From JAHBVY01 sp964415255 (lineage in GTDB: Bacteria > Myxococcota_A > Polyangia > Polyangiales > Polyangiaceae), in NCBI GenBank assembly GCA_964415255.1, contig CAYQAC010000009.1, positions 1 to 64,000 on the forward strand: DNA of 64,000 nt, in the 5' to 3' direction. This document shows, one piece after another, positions 24,261 through 33,682 of this stretch. Every line of letters starts with the position of its first letter. Position 1 is the stretch's first letter. The position numbers and the translations under genes are program-made. Below the pieces are notes generated by a model. That model was not told the DNA's origin, did not search any database, and worked only from the letters and a program-made list of their open reading frames with translations.

Positions 24261-25893
24261 GCGTGACGAGCGGCATCGCGTAGCGGGGCGCGTCACGGAG
24301 CAGCCGCCACACCACCCGCCAGGAGCCGTCCGACACAGGATCTGGATCGTCCTCACGAAACCTGTCTTCTGGCGGGGCGCTGGGCGCCCACACGGTGCTC
24401 GGTACGGTGGGGAGGAAGGCCCAGGTGTCGATCATGCCATCCAGGTGCGTCTTGAGCGCGTGGCGGGTCAGATCCCTCAGCGTGACCACGTTCAGCACCA
24501 CCGCGTAGATGATCGCCATGGGCCAGAAGAACCCGATGCTGAACACGACGGAGGCGGCGAGGTAGCCTGAGGCGAGGAGTGCCACCACGAAGCGGCCCTT
24601 GAACGGCGAGGCGAGGTACCCGGCGCCGATGGGCACCCAGACACCACCTGTCAGCACACCCCCGGCGATCGCCGCCACGATCGTGAGCAGCCCCTGCAGG
24701 CGCAGATCGCCGAGGCGCGCCGCAGGCAGGTAGCGCGCGCGCTGGGTCGGCTTCGGTAGCCTCGCGGAGGAGCTACCAGGGCGTAAGCGCATGAGCTTCG
24801 CTGCCGCGGCGGCCAGCCTGATGCGGTGACTGGTGGCGGCGGGGGTGCCCGGGAACAGGTAGATCGTGCGCTCGGCGCCGACCCGGGCGGCGAGGGTGAT
24901 CGCGCGGTAGGTCAGCGTCTCCGCGAGGCCGAGGCGCGCGAGCTCATCTGGGGCTAGGTGATAGCGCCGCACGCCGAACAGCCGCTTCGAGATGAAGGTG
25001 ACGCCCACCGGGTCAATAATCAGGAACCCTGACAGACACAGCCCGACGCCCGGCGCGCGGTAGGCGTAGGCCGGCATCCGGAGGCTCAGATCGCGCTCCG
25101 GCAGCGCGCGCTTCAGCCAGCGCGGCGGGGCCGCCTCTACCTTCGTCTCTGAGCCCGTGTATTTTTTCCACAGGGAGACGAATATACGCAGCTGGATCAA
25201 GCTGAGCTGCGCCAAGATCGGCGCGGTGAGCATCCCCAGCGCTAGGTAGGCCACCCCGAGCGCTGCCATCAGCACGCTGTCCCCCAGCACCAAGCCGCCC
25301 AGGGTGGCGCCCCAGGCGAACAGGTCATCGACGAAGGAGTGCGCGACGCGCACCCCAGGGACCGGCACCAGGGTGAGCAGGAGCCGCGTGCCTGTCTTGC
25401 CAAAGGTGGCGATCAGCCCGGCGACCGTCCCGAGCACGATGAACAGCCCGAGCCACATGGCTGGGGTCAGCTGGGGCAGCTCCCCCGCGTCATCTGTTCC
25501 TACATTGAAACCAAACCCGGTGGCCAGCGCGGTCGCACCGGTGGCCTCGCTGGTGAGGCCCTGCGTCGCGCCCACGCCGATCAGCGCGCTCACCGCCACC
25601 GCGGCGAAGGGGCGCCAGGCGGTGGAGACTGGCGTGAGCCAAGCCTCAATCCACCCTATTTTATCAGCCAGGGAGTCGGCGATGGACAGCACCAGGAACA
25701 CCACGCCCAGGGTGAGCAGCAGCGAAGGGGAGCCCAGGCCGTGCAGGCCGCGGTGGAGCGTCGGCTCCATCAGCCACGGGGGCACCGTGTCCGCTTGGGC
25801 CAAGAGCAAGAGGACGGCGAGCGGGAGCCACGGGTTCTTCCCGGCGGCTGCGCTCGCTGAGAGGGCGGTGACCAGTGAAGAGACGGGCGGCAC
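24217..25893 (-). CDS. Multi-pass membrane protein, possibly DUF4126-like
   Basis: 558 residues with roughly ten hydrophobic segments in two blocks: residues about 20-240 and 385-460. The first block (PWLPLAVLLLLAQ; LLTLGVVFLVLSIADSLADKI; GWIEAWLTPVSTAWRPFAAV) recalls DUF4126 proteins. The central, more polar region (about 245-375) contains ISKRLFGVRRYHL and IYLFPGTPAATSHRIRLAAAAAKLMR. It is not MlaE: the MlaE signature segments are missing. It is inverted with respect to mlaF and mlaD, which flank it. Its last codons fall in a tandem repeat. Function unknown. Confidence 0.65.
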   Translation of the reverse strand: MPPVSSLVTALSASAAAGKNPWLPLAVLLLLAQADTVPPWLMEPTLHRGLHGLGSPSLLLTLGVVFLVLSIADSLADKIGWIEAWLTPVSTAWRPFAAVAVSALIGVGATQGLTSEATGATALATGFGFNVGTDDAGELPQLTPAMWLGLFIVLGTVAGLIATFGKTGTRLLLTLVPVPGVRVAHSFVDDLFAWGATLGGLVLGDSVLMAALGVAYLALGMLTAPILAQLSLIQLRIFVSLWKKYTGSETKVEAAPPRWLKRALPERDLSLRMPAYAYRAPGVGLCLSGFLIIDPVGVTFISKRLFGVRRYHLAPDELARLGLAETLTYRAITLAARVGAERTIYLFPGTPAATSHRIRLAAAAAKLMRLRPGSSSARLPKPTQRARYLPAARLGDLRLQGLLTIVAAIAGGVLTGGVWVPIGAGYLASPFKGRFVVALLASGYLAASVVFSIGFFWPMAIIYAVVLNVVTLRDLTRHALKTHLDGMIDTWAFLPTVPSTVWAPSAPPEDRFREDDPDPVSDGSWRVVWRLLRDAPRYAMPLVTPHGVRNANKVGAPS

Positions 25894-26219
25894 TCCTTAG
25901 AGCGTGCCACAGTGACGCGAGGGCGGATACACCGCCAGCTAGCTCAGTCCTTGGCCGAGCGTCTCAGGCTGCTCACCGGGGTCACACAGCCCCAACGGCC
26001 TGCCGTGCAGAGCAGGCGAAGACTGCAGCGCCGCTTGGCGGCTCGCGGTGGGACCAACCCCCAAAACCCCCTCGCGCTGCGGCTGATGTGGCGCCGGCGC
26101 GTGCACGGCGCGCGTCTGGGGTATAACTGAGGGGCCTCGTGGCGGCTTGGCAGGGTGGCGCTTCGGCTTTAGAGAAGGGCGCTGCTTTACTTTAGGCGCT
26201 GGGGCGCCGGACGTTCGAG
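25894..26219. other. Intergenic region upstream of mlaD with a G-run element
   Basis: The G-run element is in reverse orientation at 26051-26070 (GGGACCAACCCCCAAAACCC). Its GGGACCAACCCCC form matches that at 4765-4777. TATAAC at 26121-26126 might be a -10 box, but no matching -35 is clear. Confidence 0.5.
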
Positions 26220-27470
26220 ATGTCGAGAGAGGTCAAAGTTGGGCTGTTCGTCCTCACGGGGATGATCCTGTCTGTGCTCGTCGTGTTTTTGATCGGCGAC
26301 GAGCGGGGGATGTTCAAGTCGAGCGACCCTTACACCGCGCGCTTCATCGACGTGCAGGGCTTGAAGCGCGGCTCCCCAGTGCGCATGGGCGGCCTCGACA
26401 TCGGGACGGTGCTGGAGGTGGGGTACCCAGAGGACCCAGCGGACGAGCGCGCCTACGTGAAGATCACGCTGCACCGCGAGCAGGGCGCGCGGGTGCGCGA
26501 GGACAGCGTCGCGACGATTGAGAACCGTGGCCTCTTGGGCGACAAGATGGTGGTCATTTCCGCGGGGGATTTGAAGCGCTCAGCGGTCCCGGCGGGCGGG
26601 GAGATCCGCAGCAAAGATCCTGAAGATTTGGGGGAGCTGCTGAAGAAGGTCACGAGCATCGGCGACAAAGCCGAGGGGGTGATGACCAACCTGGAGCGCA
26701 CCACCTCCACCTTGGCGGAGCCGAAATTCCAGGAGGATTTGAAGGCGGGGGTCAGCTCACTGTCGGGCATCCTCGAGAGCGTGGACAAGGGCGAGGGTTA
26801 CATCGGCAAATTGCTGAGCGACCCAGCGGAGTCCGCCAAGCTCTCACGCACGCTGAGCAACCTGGAGCGCAGCACGGCCAACTTGGATCGCCTGCTGACC
26901 GGGATAAATCAGGCGGTTCACCGCGTGAATCATGGGCCTGGCTTGGCGCATGAGGTGGTGTACGGCGAGGGCTCGGCGCACACGGTGGCGAAGTTCGGCG
27001 ACGCGGCGGGCGAGGTGGCCTTGCTCTTGAAGGGCGTGCGCGAGGGCAATGGCTTCGCGCACAGCCTGCTCTACGGGGGCGATGAGTCGCAGGGGGCGCT
27101 CGCGAACCTCGACGCCATGAGCGCAGATTTACGGAAAATCGTCGCAGATATGCGCGCTGGCCGCGGCACCCTGGGCGCGCTCTTGGTGGACCCCTCCGTG
27201 TATGAGGACGTGAAGATGCTGCTCGGCAACGTGCAGCGCAACCAATCGCTGCGCGCGCTGGTGCGCTACTCCATCCGTCAAGACGAGGTGAAGCCGTCCG
27301 TCACGGATCCTGACGGCTCCAAGAGCACCCCCAAGAGCACCCCAGCGGCAGGCTCGAAGGAGGCTGGCCCCGCCGAGCGGCTCCCGCCAGCGCCCCCCAA
27401 GGCAGAAGCCCCCACACCCAGCGGGCCAGCCGTTCGGCCGCCGCGCGCCGAGCGCCGCTCAATCCCTTGA
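26220..27470 (+). CDS. mlaD: MlaD-type MCE domain lipid transport protein
   Basis: 416 residues. One N-terminal membrane anchor (VGLFVLTGMILSVLVVFLIG, about 7-26), then the MCE domain (YTARFIDVQGLKRGSPVRMGGLDIGTV; here YTARFIDVQGLKRGS and VRMGGLDIGTV, about 37-110) ending in IENRGLLGDKMVVIS. A long helical region follows (LGELLKKVTSIGDKAEG onward) with repeated GFAHSLLYGG-type segments. The C-terminus is Pro-rich. MlaD moves phospholipids across the periplasm with MlaF and MlaE. The protease gene downstream is on the same strand but 288 bp away. Confidence 0.92.
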   Translation: MSREVKVGLFVLTGMILSVLVVFLIGDERGMFKSSDPYTARFIDVQGLKRGSPVRMGGLDIGTVLEVGYPEDPADERAYVKITLHREQGARVREDSVATIENRGLLGDKMVVISAGDLKRSAVPAGGEIRSKDPEDLGELLKKVTSIGDKAEGVMTNLERTTSTLAEPKFQEDLKAGVSSLSGILESVDKGEGYIGKLLSDPAESAKLSRTLSNLERSTANLDRLLTGINQAVHRVNHGPGLAHEVVYGEGSAHTVAKFGDAAGEVALLLKGVREGNGFAHSLLYGGDESQGALANLDAMSADLRKIVADMRAGRGTLGALLVDPSVYEDVKMLLGNVQRNQSLRALVRYSIRQDEVKPSVTDPDGSKSTPKSTPAAGSKEAGPAERLPPAPPKAEAPTPSGPAVRPPRAERRSIP

Positions 27471-27758
27471 GTAGCTAGGCTCATCAGGTCGCTCCTGAGG
27501 CTCCTTGAGCCGGCCGGTGCCTTGAGCCGCCAGCCTCATGAGGCCGCGCGCCTTGAGCGCAGCTTTATTCCCAGCGCGCTGAGGCTCCGTCGCTTGGCGG
27601 GAGTTTTTGGGGGGGTTGGCTCACGCTGCGCGCAGAGCGCGTCGCTCGCAGGGTCCGCTCGGCGGCGCCCGAACCCTGAGCCACACGCGGTGTCAAGCGC
27701 GCTCTCATCCCGCGCGTGTCGCGCTGGCCGGCGCTATCCTCTAGACTTCGCTCGTCCC
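27471..27758. other. Intergenic region upstream of the S41 protease
   Basis: A G-run element is at 27604-27620, with seven G residues. The strand is open in the protease frame from 27522, but the sequence does not look coding. No promoter can be assigned. Confidence 0.5.
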
Positions 27759-30700
27759 ATGAGAGTCTTTCAGCGCCTCGGCAAGACCCTGCTGGTCCTC
27801 AGCATCTTCGCGGTCTCGTCCTTCTTCGCCCTGCGTTATGGCACCGGTGGCCTGTGGCGCGGCCTGGAGGCGGCGCACGCCGTCACCGCGCCTGGTCAGC
27901 CGAAGGTCCCTTATGATCTCGCGCAGCTCAGCGCCGTAAACGAGACGCTGAAGATCATCCGCGACAAGTACGTGGAGCCCAAGCGCATCAACCCGCGCCA
28001 GATGTTCGTCAGCGCAATTGACGAAATCCAGAAGGAGGTGGCCCAGGTCATCGTCCTGCACGAGGAGAAGGCGCCCACCGTCAAGGTGCGGGTGGGGACC
28101 GACGAGAAAGAATTCCGTGTGGATAACATCCAGGGCCCTTGGGACGTCTCTGCGCGGCTGCGCGAGGTGTTCGTGTTCCTTCAGCAACACCTGAAGGACA
28201 CCGAGGTAGATCTGCGCGACATCGAGTACGCCGCCTGCAACGGCATGCTGAGCACCTTGGATCCGCACAGCGTGTTCATGAGCCCAGAGGCGTATCGCGA
28301 CATGAACGTCTCCACCTCGGGGCACTTCGGCGGCCTCGGCATCGTGATCAGCATCCGCGATCAGATGCTGACCGTGATGCGCCCGATGCCAGAGACGCCC
28401 GCCGGGCGCGCGGGGCTGCACCGGCTCGATCGCATCACCAAGATCAATAACGAGTCCACCCTCAACATGCCGCTCGATGACGCCGTGTCGCGCCTGCGCG
28501 GCAAGCCAGGCACCCAGGTCACCATCTGGGTGCACCGCGAGGGGAAAGACGGTTGGACAGGGTCCCGTCCTTTCGTGCTCACGCGCGAGGAGATCCGCAT
28601 CCGCTCGGTGGAGGGCCGCCTGCTCTCGCCGGGCATCGGCTACGTGCGACTGCGGCAGTTTCAGAGCAGCACCTCGCGTGAGCTGGGGGAGTCGCTCTCG
28701 CAGCTGCGCAGCAAGGAGCCGCTGCGGGGCTTGGTGCTGGACCTGCGGGGTAACCCAGGCGGCCTGCTCGACCAAGCGGCGAAGGTGGCCGATCAGTTCC
28801 TGGAGAGCGGCGTCATCGTGGCCACGGTGGGCAACGCGGAGGGCCGCGAAGAGAAGCGCGCCACGCCGCGCGGCACGGAGCCCCCTTACCCCATCTTGGT
28901 GCTGACGAACCCCTCCTCAGCGAGCGCCAGCGAGATCGTCGCGGGGGCGCTGAAGAACCACGGGCGCGCGCTGATCGTCGGCCAGCGCACCTTTGGTAAG
29001 GGCACCGTACAGTTGGTGTTCCCCAACGTCACGCGCGACGGCGCGGCGCTGAAGCTCACCATCGCGCAGTACCTGACGCCAGGGGACGTGTCGATTCAGG
29101 GCGTGGGGGTGACGCCGGATATTGAGCTCGACCCGATGACAGCGGACACGCTGGAGATGGATCTCTTCCGCTCCGAGCTGCCGTTCCGCGAGCGCGATCT
29201 GGATAAGAGCCTGAGCAACGAGGCGCGCCGCGACACCGAGCGGCCAGCGCTCAAGGTGCGCTACAACCTGCCAGAGTCCGAGCGCGCGGAGATGCGGGAC
29301 CGCGGCGCAGACATGGACGATGATTTCCGTGAGGATTTCCCGATCCGGCTGGCCAAGCAGGTGGTGGCGAAGCTGCCGGTGGCCAAGCGGCCCGACCAGC
29401 TGAGCGCGGTGCGCTCCTTGGTCGAGGGGATTGAGCAGAAGGAGCTTGAGTCGGTCACCGCGGATCTCGCGCGCCTGGGGGTGGACTGGAGCGCCCCGCC
29501 GGCCGGCGCCAAGGCCCCGGCGCAGTCCGAGCTCGAGGTCTCCGTGCGCACCGATCAGCCGGACGACACCACGGTCGCCGGCGGCAAGATGAAGCTCGAG
29601 GTGCGGGTGAAGAACAACGGCACCCTGCCGCTTCACCAGCTCCGCGCCACCACCAAGAGCGACAGCGGCTACTACGACGAGAAGGAGCTGGTGTTCGGCA
29701 AGCTGGACGCCGGCCAAGAGCGCACCGTCTCGGTGCCGCTCGGCTGGTGCGACGTGGAGGGCCGGAAGGCTGGCTCCACGCGCGCGCTGCCACAAGACGC
29801 CAAGCGCGTCTGCACCCTCCCGAAGGACGCCGTCACGCGCCAAGACGTGGTGAAGGTGCGCTTCGAAGCCGCGGGGGACGTGGCGCCAAAGGAGGCTGAG
29901 TTTCGGCCCACGGTGAAGGCGCTGGAGCGCCCTGTGTTCGCCTACAGCTATCAGGTGGTGGACAACCGCCCCGGTAACGGCGACGGGCAGATCACTAAGG
30001 GGGAGGGGGTTAGCCTGTACCTCACCATCAAGAACGTCGGGCGAGGCCCGTCGCTGGAGACCCAAGCGAACATTCGTAACCTGACGGGGGACGGCATCTT
30101 GCTCAGGGCGGGGCGCTTCGATGTCTCCAACCTGAAGCCAGGGGACGAGCGCGAGGTGGTGTTCACGCTGGACGTGCTGGAGGAGCTGGCGGAGACGTTC
30201 GTGAAGGTCGAGCTCTCCATCATCGATCAAGATCTCCGCGTCGTCGCCAGCGAGAAGCTCACCTTGCCCGTCGCGCAGCAGGGGCTCTCGCTCGGCGCCG
30301 CCTCCGGCGTCGTGAAGGCGAAGGCCGACGGCACCACCGTGCGCGCGCAGCCGGTGGCCTCAGGGCTCGTGGTGGGTGAGCTCGTGACGGGCAAGGTCAC
30401 CGAGCGCCTCGGCAGCTTCGGGGCCTTCACCAAGGTGGGGCTGGGCCAGGGGCGCTTCGGCTTCGTGGAGACCACGGCGCTGGAGGACGCGCAGGGCCCG
30501 GCGGCTGCCGGCTCCTTCAAGCCGAACTTCCTGCGCTCCCCGCCGCTGCTTGAGGTCAGCGCGGCGAGCCTGGCCACCCGCGCGGACACGGTGCGCCTGG
30601 AAGGTCAGGCTACCGACCTAGATCGGGTGCTGGACACCTTCATCTTCGTGGGCTCAGGTAAGGTCTTTTACCAATCGAACAAGAACGCGAGCGACCCACG

Positions 30701-30893
30701 CAAGATGCGCTTCGAGTACGACGTGAAGCTCCAGCCGGGCGTTAACGTGATCACGGTGGTGTCCCGCGAGAACGAGGACACCGCCACTCGGAAGACGCTG
30801 GTGGTCCGCCGTGACGGGCCTGGCGGTGAGTCGCTGCCCACGCCCAAGCGCCGCCCCTTCGGTGAGGATTGGGACTTCGGCGGCGACGAGTAG
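27759..30893 (+). CDS. S41 C-terminal processing protease with a long C-terminal extension
   Basis: 1044 residues from ATG 27759 (MRVFQRLGKTLLVLSIFAV), with an N-terminal signal/anchor, so periplasmic. A PDZ domain lies at about 187-275 (FGGLGIVI; GRAGLHRLDRITKINNE). The S41 core is at about 290-460, with LDLRGNPGG, the predicted nucleophile S389 in NPSSASASE and K414 in TFGKGTVQ, the 25-residue spacing known from Prc/CtpA. The remaining 580 residues are unusual: CARDB/APHP-like segments (VRVKNNGTLPLHQLRAT; LYLTIKNVGRGPS), an SH3-like segment (VRAQPVASGLVVGELVTGKV, near 855) and a final beta-rich domain. This tail could hold substrates or the cell wall. Confidence 0.9.
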   Translation: MRVFQRLGKTLLVLSIFAVSSFFALRYGTGGLWRGLEAAHAVTAPGQPKVPYDLAQLSAVNETLKIIRDKYVEPKRINPRQMFVSAIDEIQKEVAQVIVLHEEKAPTVKVRVGTDEKEFRVDNIQGPWDVSARLREVFVFLQQHLKDTEVDLRDIEYAACNGMLSTLDPHSVFMSPEAYRDMNVSTSGHFGGLGIVISIRDQMLTVMRPMPETPAGRAGLHRLDRITKINNESTLNMPLDDAVSRLRGKPGTQVTIWVHREGKDGWTGSRPFVLTREEIRIRSVEGRLLSPGIGYVRLRQFQSSTSRELGESLSQLRSKEPLRGLVLDLRGNPGGLLDQAAKVADQFLESGVIVATVGNAEGREEKRATPRGTEPPYPILVLTNPSSASASEIVAGALKNHGRALIVGQRTFGKGTVQLVFPNVTRDGAALKLTIAQYLTPGDVSIQGVGVTPDIELDPMTADTLEMDLFRSELPFRERDLDKSLSNEARRDTERPALKVRYNLPESERAEMRDRGADMDDDFREDFPIRLAKQVVAKLPVAKRPDQLSAVRSLVEGIEQKELESVTADLARLGVDWSAPPAGAKAPAQSELEVSVRTDQPDDTTVAGGKMKLEVRVKNNGTLPLHQLRATTKSDSGYYDEKELVFGKLDAGQERTVSVPLGWCDVEGRKAGSTRALPQDAKRVCTLPKDAVTRQDVVKVRFEAAGDVAPKEAEFRPTVKALERPVFAYSYQVVDNRPGNGDGQITKGEGVSLYLTIKNVGRGPSLETQANIRNLTGDGILLRAGRFDVSNLKPGDEREVVFTLDVLEELAETFVKVELSIIDQDLRVVASEKLTLPVAQQGLSLGAASGVVKAKADGTTVRAQPVASGLVVGELVTGKVTERLGSFGAFTKVGLGQGRFGFVETTALEDAQGPAAAGSFKPNFLRSPPLLEVSAASLATRADTVRLEGQATDLDRVLDTFIFVGSGKVFYQSNKNASDPRKMRFEYDVKLQPGVNVITVVSRENEDTATRKTLVVRRDGPGGESLPTPKRRPFGEDWDFGGDE

Positions 30894-30928
30894 CGGCGGC
30901 GGCGTGCTAGCCTCGCGCGGCCTCCGCC

Positions 30929-31651
30929 ATGCGCCTCCACATCAACATCGACCACGTCTGCACGCTGCGTAACGCCCGCGGCGCGCGCTACCCCGACCCC
31001 GTCTTCGCGGCTCAGCAGTGTGAGCTCGCGGGCGCCGACGGCATCACCCTGCACCTCCGGGAAGATCGCCGTCACATCCGGGACGCCGACGCCGAGGCGC
31101 TGCGCGCCAGCATCACCACGGTGATGAACCTGGAGCTCGCGGCGACAGATGAGATGCTCGCCATGGCGCGTCGCCTGCGCCCCGACGTGATCACCTTGGT
31201 GCCGGAGCGCCGCGAGGAGCGCACCACGGAGGGAGGCCTCGACGTGGTGAAGACCGAGGCCGCCATCCTCCCCTTCGTGGAGCTGGGGCGCGAGCTGTCC
31301 ATGTCAGTGAGCCTGTTCATCGCGCCGGAGCTCGCGCAGATTGAGGCCGCGGCGCGGCTCGGGGTGGCGCAGGTGGAGCTGCACACGGGGGAATACTGTG
31401 AGCGCCGCGGCGCCGCTCAGGCAGAAGAGCTAGCGCGCCTGCGGCGCGGCGCTGAAGCGGCGCATGCGCGTGGGCTGCAGGTGGCGGCGGGGCATGGCCT
31501 CACGCGGCACAACGTCGGGCCGGTGGCCGCCATCTCAGAGGTAGAGGAGCTGAACATCGGCCACTCGGTGATCGCGGACGCGCTCTTCATGGGGCTCGGC
31601 CCCGCGGTGCACGCGCTGCGCGAGGCCATCGCGCGAGGTCGGGCGGGGTGA
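30929..31651 (+). CDS. pdxJ: Pyridoxine 5'-phosphate synthase
   Basis: 240 residues, TIM-barrel. Joins the PdxA product with 1-deoxyxylulose 5-phosphate to make PNP. It has the family's opening LHINIDHVCTLRNARG, then GITLHLREDRRHI, NLELAAT, TLVPERREERTTEGGLDV (parts TLVPERREE and TTEGGLDV), VELHTGEYC and GHGLTRHNV. It is the first gene of pdxJ-acpS-nnr, and acpS overlaps it by 4 bp (GTGA). The S41 protease ends 35 bp upstream. Confidence 0.97.
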   Translation: MRLHINIDHVCTLRNARGARYPDPVFAAQQCELAGADGITLHLREDRRHIRDADAEALRASITTVMNLELAATDEMLAMARRLRPDVITLVPERREERTTEGGLDVVKTEAAILPFVELGRELSMSVSLFIAPELAQIEAAARLGVAQVELHTGEYCERRGAAQAEELARLRRGAEAAHARGLQVAAGHGLTRHNVGPVAAISEVEELNIGHSVIADALFMGLGPAVHALREAIARGRAG

Positions 31652-32022
31652 TCGCTGGGCTGGGCCTCGACGTGTGCGCGACGCCGCGCATGGAGCGCGC
31701 CTTGGCGCGCTTCGGGTCGCGGTTTTGGGAGCGCATCTTGACGCCCCGTGAGCGCGCTGAGCTCGCCTCGCGCGAGGGCTGCGCGGTGACGCTCGCGGGG
31801 CGCTTCGCCGCCAAGGAGGCGGCGAGCAAGGCGCTCGGCGCACCCAAGGACGTGTGGTGGCACGACGTGGAGGTGCTGCGCGGCGCGGGCGGCGCGCCCA
31901 CGCTGCACTTCTCGGGGCCCGCGCTGCCTCACCTCGCTGCGCGCGGGGTGCGGCGCAGCCTGCTCTCCATCAGCCACGACGCGGGCGTCGCCGCCGCGGT
32001 GGTGGTGCTGGAGTCCGAATGA
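31648..32022 (+). CDS. acpS: Holo-[acyl-carrier-protein] synthase
   Basis: 124 residues, normal length. Transfers 4'-phosphopantetheine from CoA to acyl carrier protein. IAGLGLDVCATPRMERALARFG contains the Mg-binding Asp (GLDV; the usual next word is I(E/D)R, here ATPRME), and LAGRFAAKEAASKALG is the second signature. It overlaps pdxJ and nnr by 4 bp on each side, a common gene order in proteobacteria. Confidence 0.95.
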   Translation: MIAGLGLDVCATPRMERALARFGSRFWERILTPRERAELASREGCAVTLAGRFAAKEAASKALGAPKDVWWHDVEVLRGAGGAPTLHFSGPALPHLAARGVRRSLLSISHDAGVAAAVVVLESE

Positions 32023-33542
32023 TCCCAGTGCTCACGGCGGACGAAGCGCGCGGCTTCGATCAGCGCGTGATCGAGGCCGGGGTGCCCTCCGTGGTGCTGA
32101 TGGAGAACGCAGGGCGCGGCGCGGCGGACCTCATCAGCGCGGCGCTCACCCCCGCGGCGCCCGTCTTGGTGCTGTGCGGCGGCGGCAACAACGGCGGGGA
32201 TGGCTACGTGGTGGCGCGCCGGCTGCTCACCCTGGGGCATCAGCCGCGCGTGCTCTCCAGCGTGAGCACGGACAGCCTCACGGGCGACGCGCGCGTGAAT
32301 TACCTCGCATTTTGCGCCATCGGTGGTGAGGTGTCCGAACTGTCGCTCGACCTCACGCCGGTGAAGAGCGCGCTCAGCGCCTCGAGCGCGGTGGTGGACG
32401 CGCTGTTCGGGACTGGCCTCTGCCGTGAGCTGCCGGCGCTGGTGAAGGAGCTCGTCAGCCTGTGCAATCAAGCGGCGCTTCAGCGCTTCGCGCTGGATGT
32501 CCCGAGCGGGCTGTGCGCCACCACGGGGCGCGCGTTTGGCCCGGTGTTCCAGGCTGATCTTGTGATCACCTTTGGTCACCTCAAGCGCGGCCTGCTGACG
32601 CCACGGGGGAAGCGCGCGGCTCGTGAGGTGCGCTGTCTAGATATCGGGGTGCCTCAGGGCGCCTTCACGGCGCCCGCTGAGGCCGCGCTGGTGGAGCCAG
32701 CGGACGCGCGGCGCTGGCTCCCAGCGCGCGGCGCGGCGCTCCACAAAGGCAGCGCCGGGCGGCTCTCGGTGATCGGCGGCAGCGCGGGCAAGTCGGGCGC
32801 GGCGCTCCTCACGGCGCGCGGGGCGCTGCGCGCGGGCGCTGGGCTCGTCACCTTATGCAACCACGCGGAGGCGCTGGCCCTCTTGGAGGGGCGCTTGGTG
32901 GAGGCGATGACGCGCCCGCTGGATCCGGTGCGCGCTGAGGACTCCCTGTTCGAGGCGCTCGTAGGTCAAGACGCGGTGGTGGTGGGGCCCGGCCTCGGCT
33001 TAGATTCCCGCGCGCAAAAATTGGTGGCGGCGGCGCTGAAGTGGCCGGGGCCCAAGCTGTTCGACGCGGACGCGCTCACCGCCTTCGCGGGGCGACCCGA
33101 GGAGCTGGCGGCGCACACCGGTGAGCTGGTGCTCACGCCGCACCCGCTTGAGCTTGGGCGGCTGCTCTCGCTCAGCGTGGAGGAGGTGGAGGCAGATCGC
33201 TACGCCGCGGTGAAGCAAGCCGCGGAGCGCTGCCGCGCCACGGTGCTGCTCAAGGGGCCGTTCACCTTGGTGCACACGACGGAGGGCGATCCGCCGTGCC
33301 GCATCAACCCCACGGGGGGCCCCGTGCTCGCCACCGGCGGCGCGGGGGACGTGCTGAGCGGCGTCATCGGCGCGCTGCTCGCGCAGCGACTCCCCCCGCA
33401 AGGCGCGGCCGCCCTGGGCGCCTACCTGCATGGCCTGGCCGGTGAGCTGTGGGCCCAGGCGCACGGCACGGGGGCTGGCCTGCTCGCCTCCGAGCTGGCC
33501 GATCAGCTCCCCCGCGCGCGCGCCGCGCTAGAGTGTGGGTGA
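32019..33542 (+). CDS. nnr: Bifunctional NAD(P)HX epimerase/dehydratase
   Basis: 507 residues from ATG 32019, which overlaps the acpS stop (ATGA). It repairs hydrated NAD(P)H. The N-terminal YjeF_N epimerase domain (about 1-210) contains MENAGRGAADLI, CGGGNNGGDGYVVARRL and DALFGTGL. The C-terminal ribokinase-like dehydratase domain has KGSAGRLSVIGGSAGKSGA, PGLG, LTPHPLELGRLL, LLKGP and the catalytic NPTGGPVLATGGAGDVLSG (parts NPTGGPVLATGG and GAGDVLSG). Confidence 0.95.
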   Translation: MIPVLTADEARGFDQRVIEAGVPSVVLMENAGRGAADLISAALTPAAPVLVLCGGGNNGGDGYVVARRLLTLGHQPRVLSSVSTDSLTGDARVNYLAFCAIGGEVSELSLDLTPVKSALSASSAVVDALFGTGLCRELPALVKELVSLCNQAALQRFALDVPSGLCATTGRAFGPVFQADLVITFGHLKRGLLTPRGKRAAREVRCLDIGVPQGAFTAPAEAALVEPADARRWLPARGAALHKGSAGRLSVIGGSAGKSGAALLTARGALRAGAGLVTLCNHAEALALLEGRLVEAMTRPLDPVRAEDSLFEALVGQDAVVVGPGLGLDSRAQKLVAAALKWPGPKLFDADALTAFAGRPEELAAHTGELVLTPHPLELGRLLSLSVEEVEADRYAAVKQAAERCRATVLLKGPFTLVHTTEGDPPCRINPTGGPVLATGGAGDVLSGVIGALLAQRLPPQGAAALGAYLHGLAGELWAQAHGTGAGLLASELADQLPRARAALECG

Positions 33543-33682
33543 AGGGACACGGCGCTGAGCAGGGAGACACGCGGCTCCCCCAGGAGGCGCTCACAGCACG
33601 CCCCCGCTACGCCAAATTATCCAATAAAATCAGCTAGTTGCCCGCATGCCACGCAGCGCGCCCGGGTGGCACATGGCTTGTA

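Noticed and set aside
24217..25893. MlaE permease
   Set aside because: Too long, wrong topology, and MlaE signature segments are missing.
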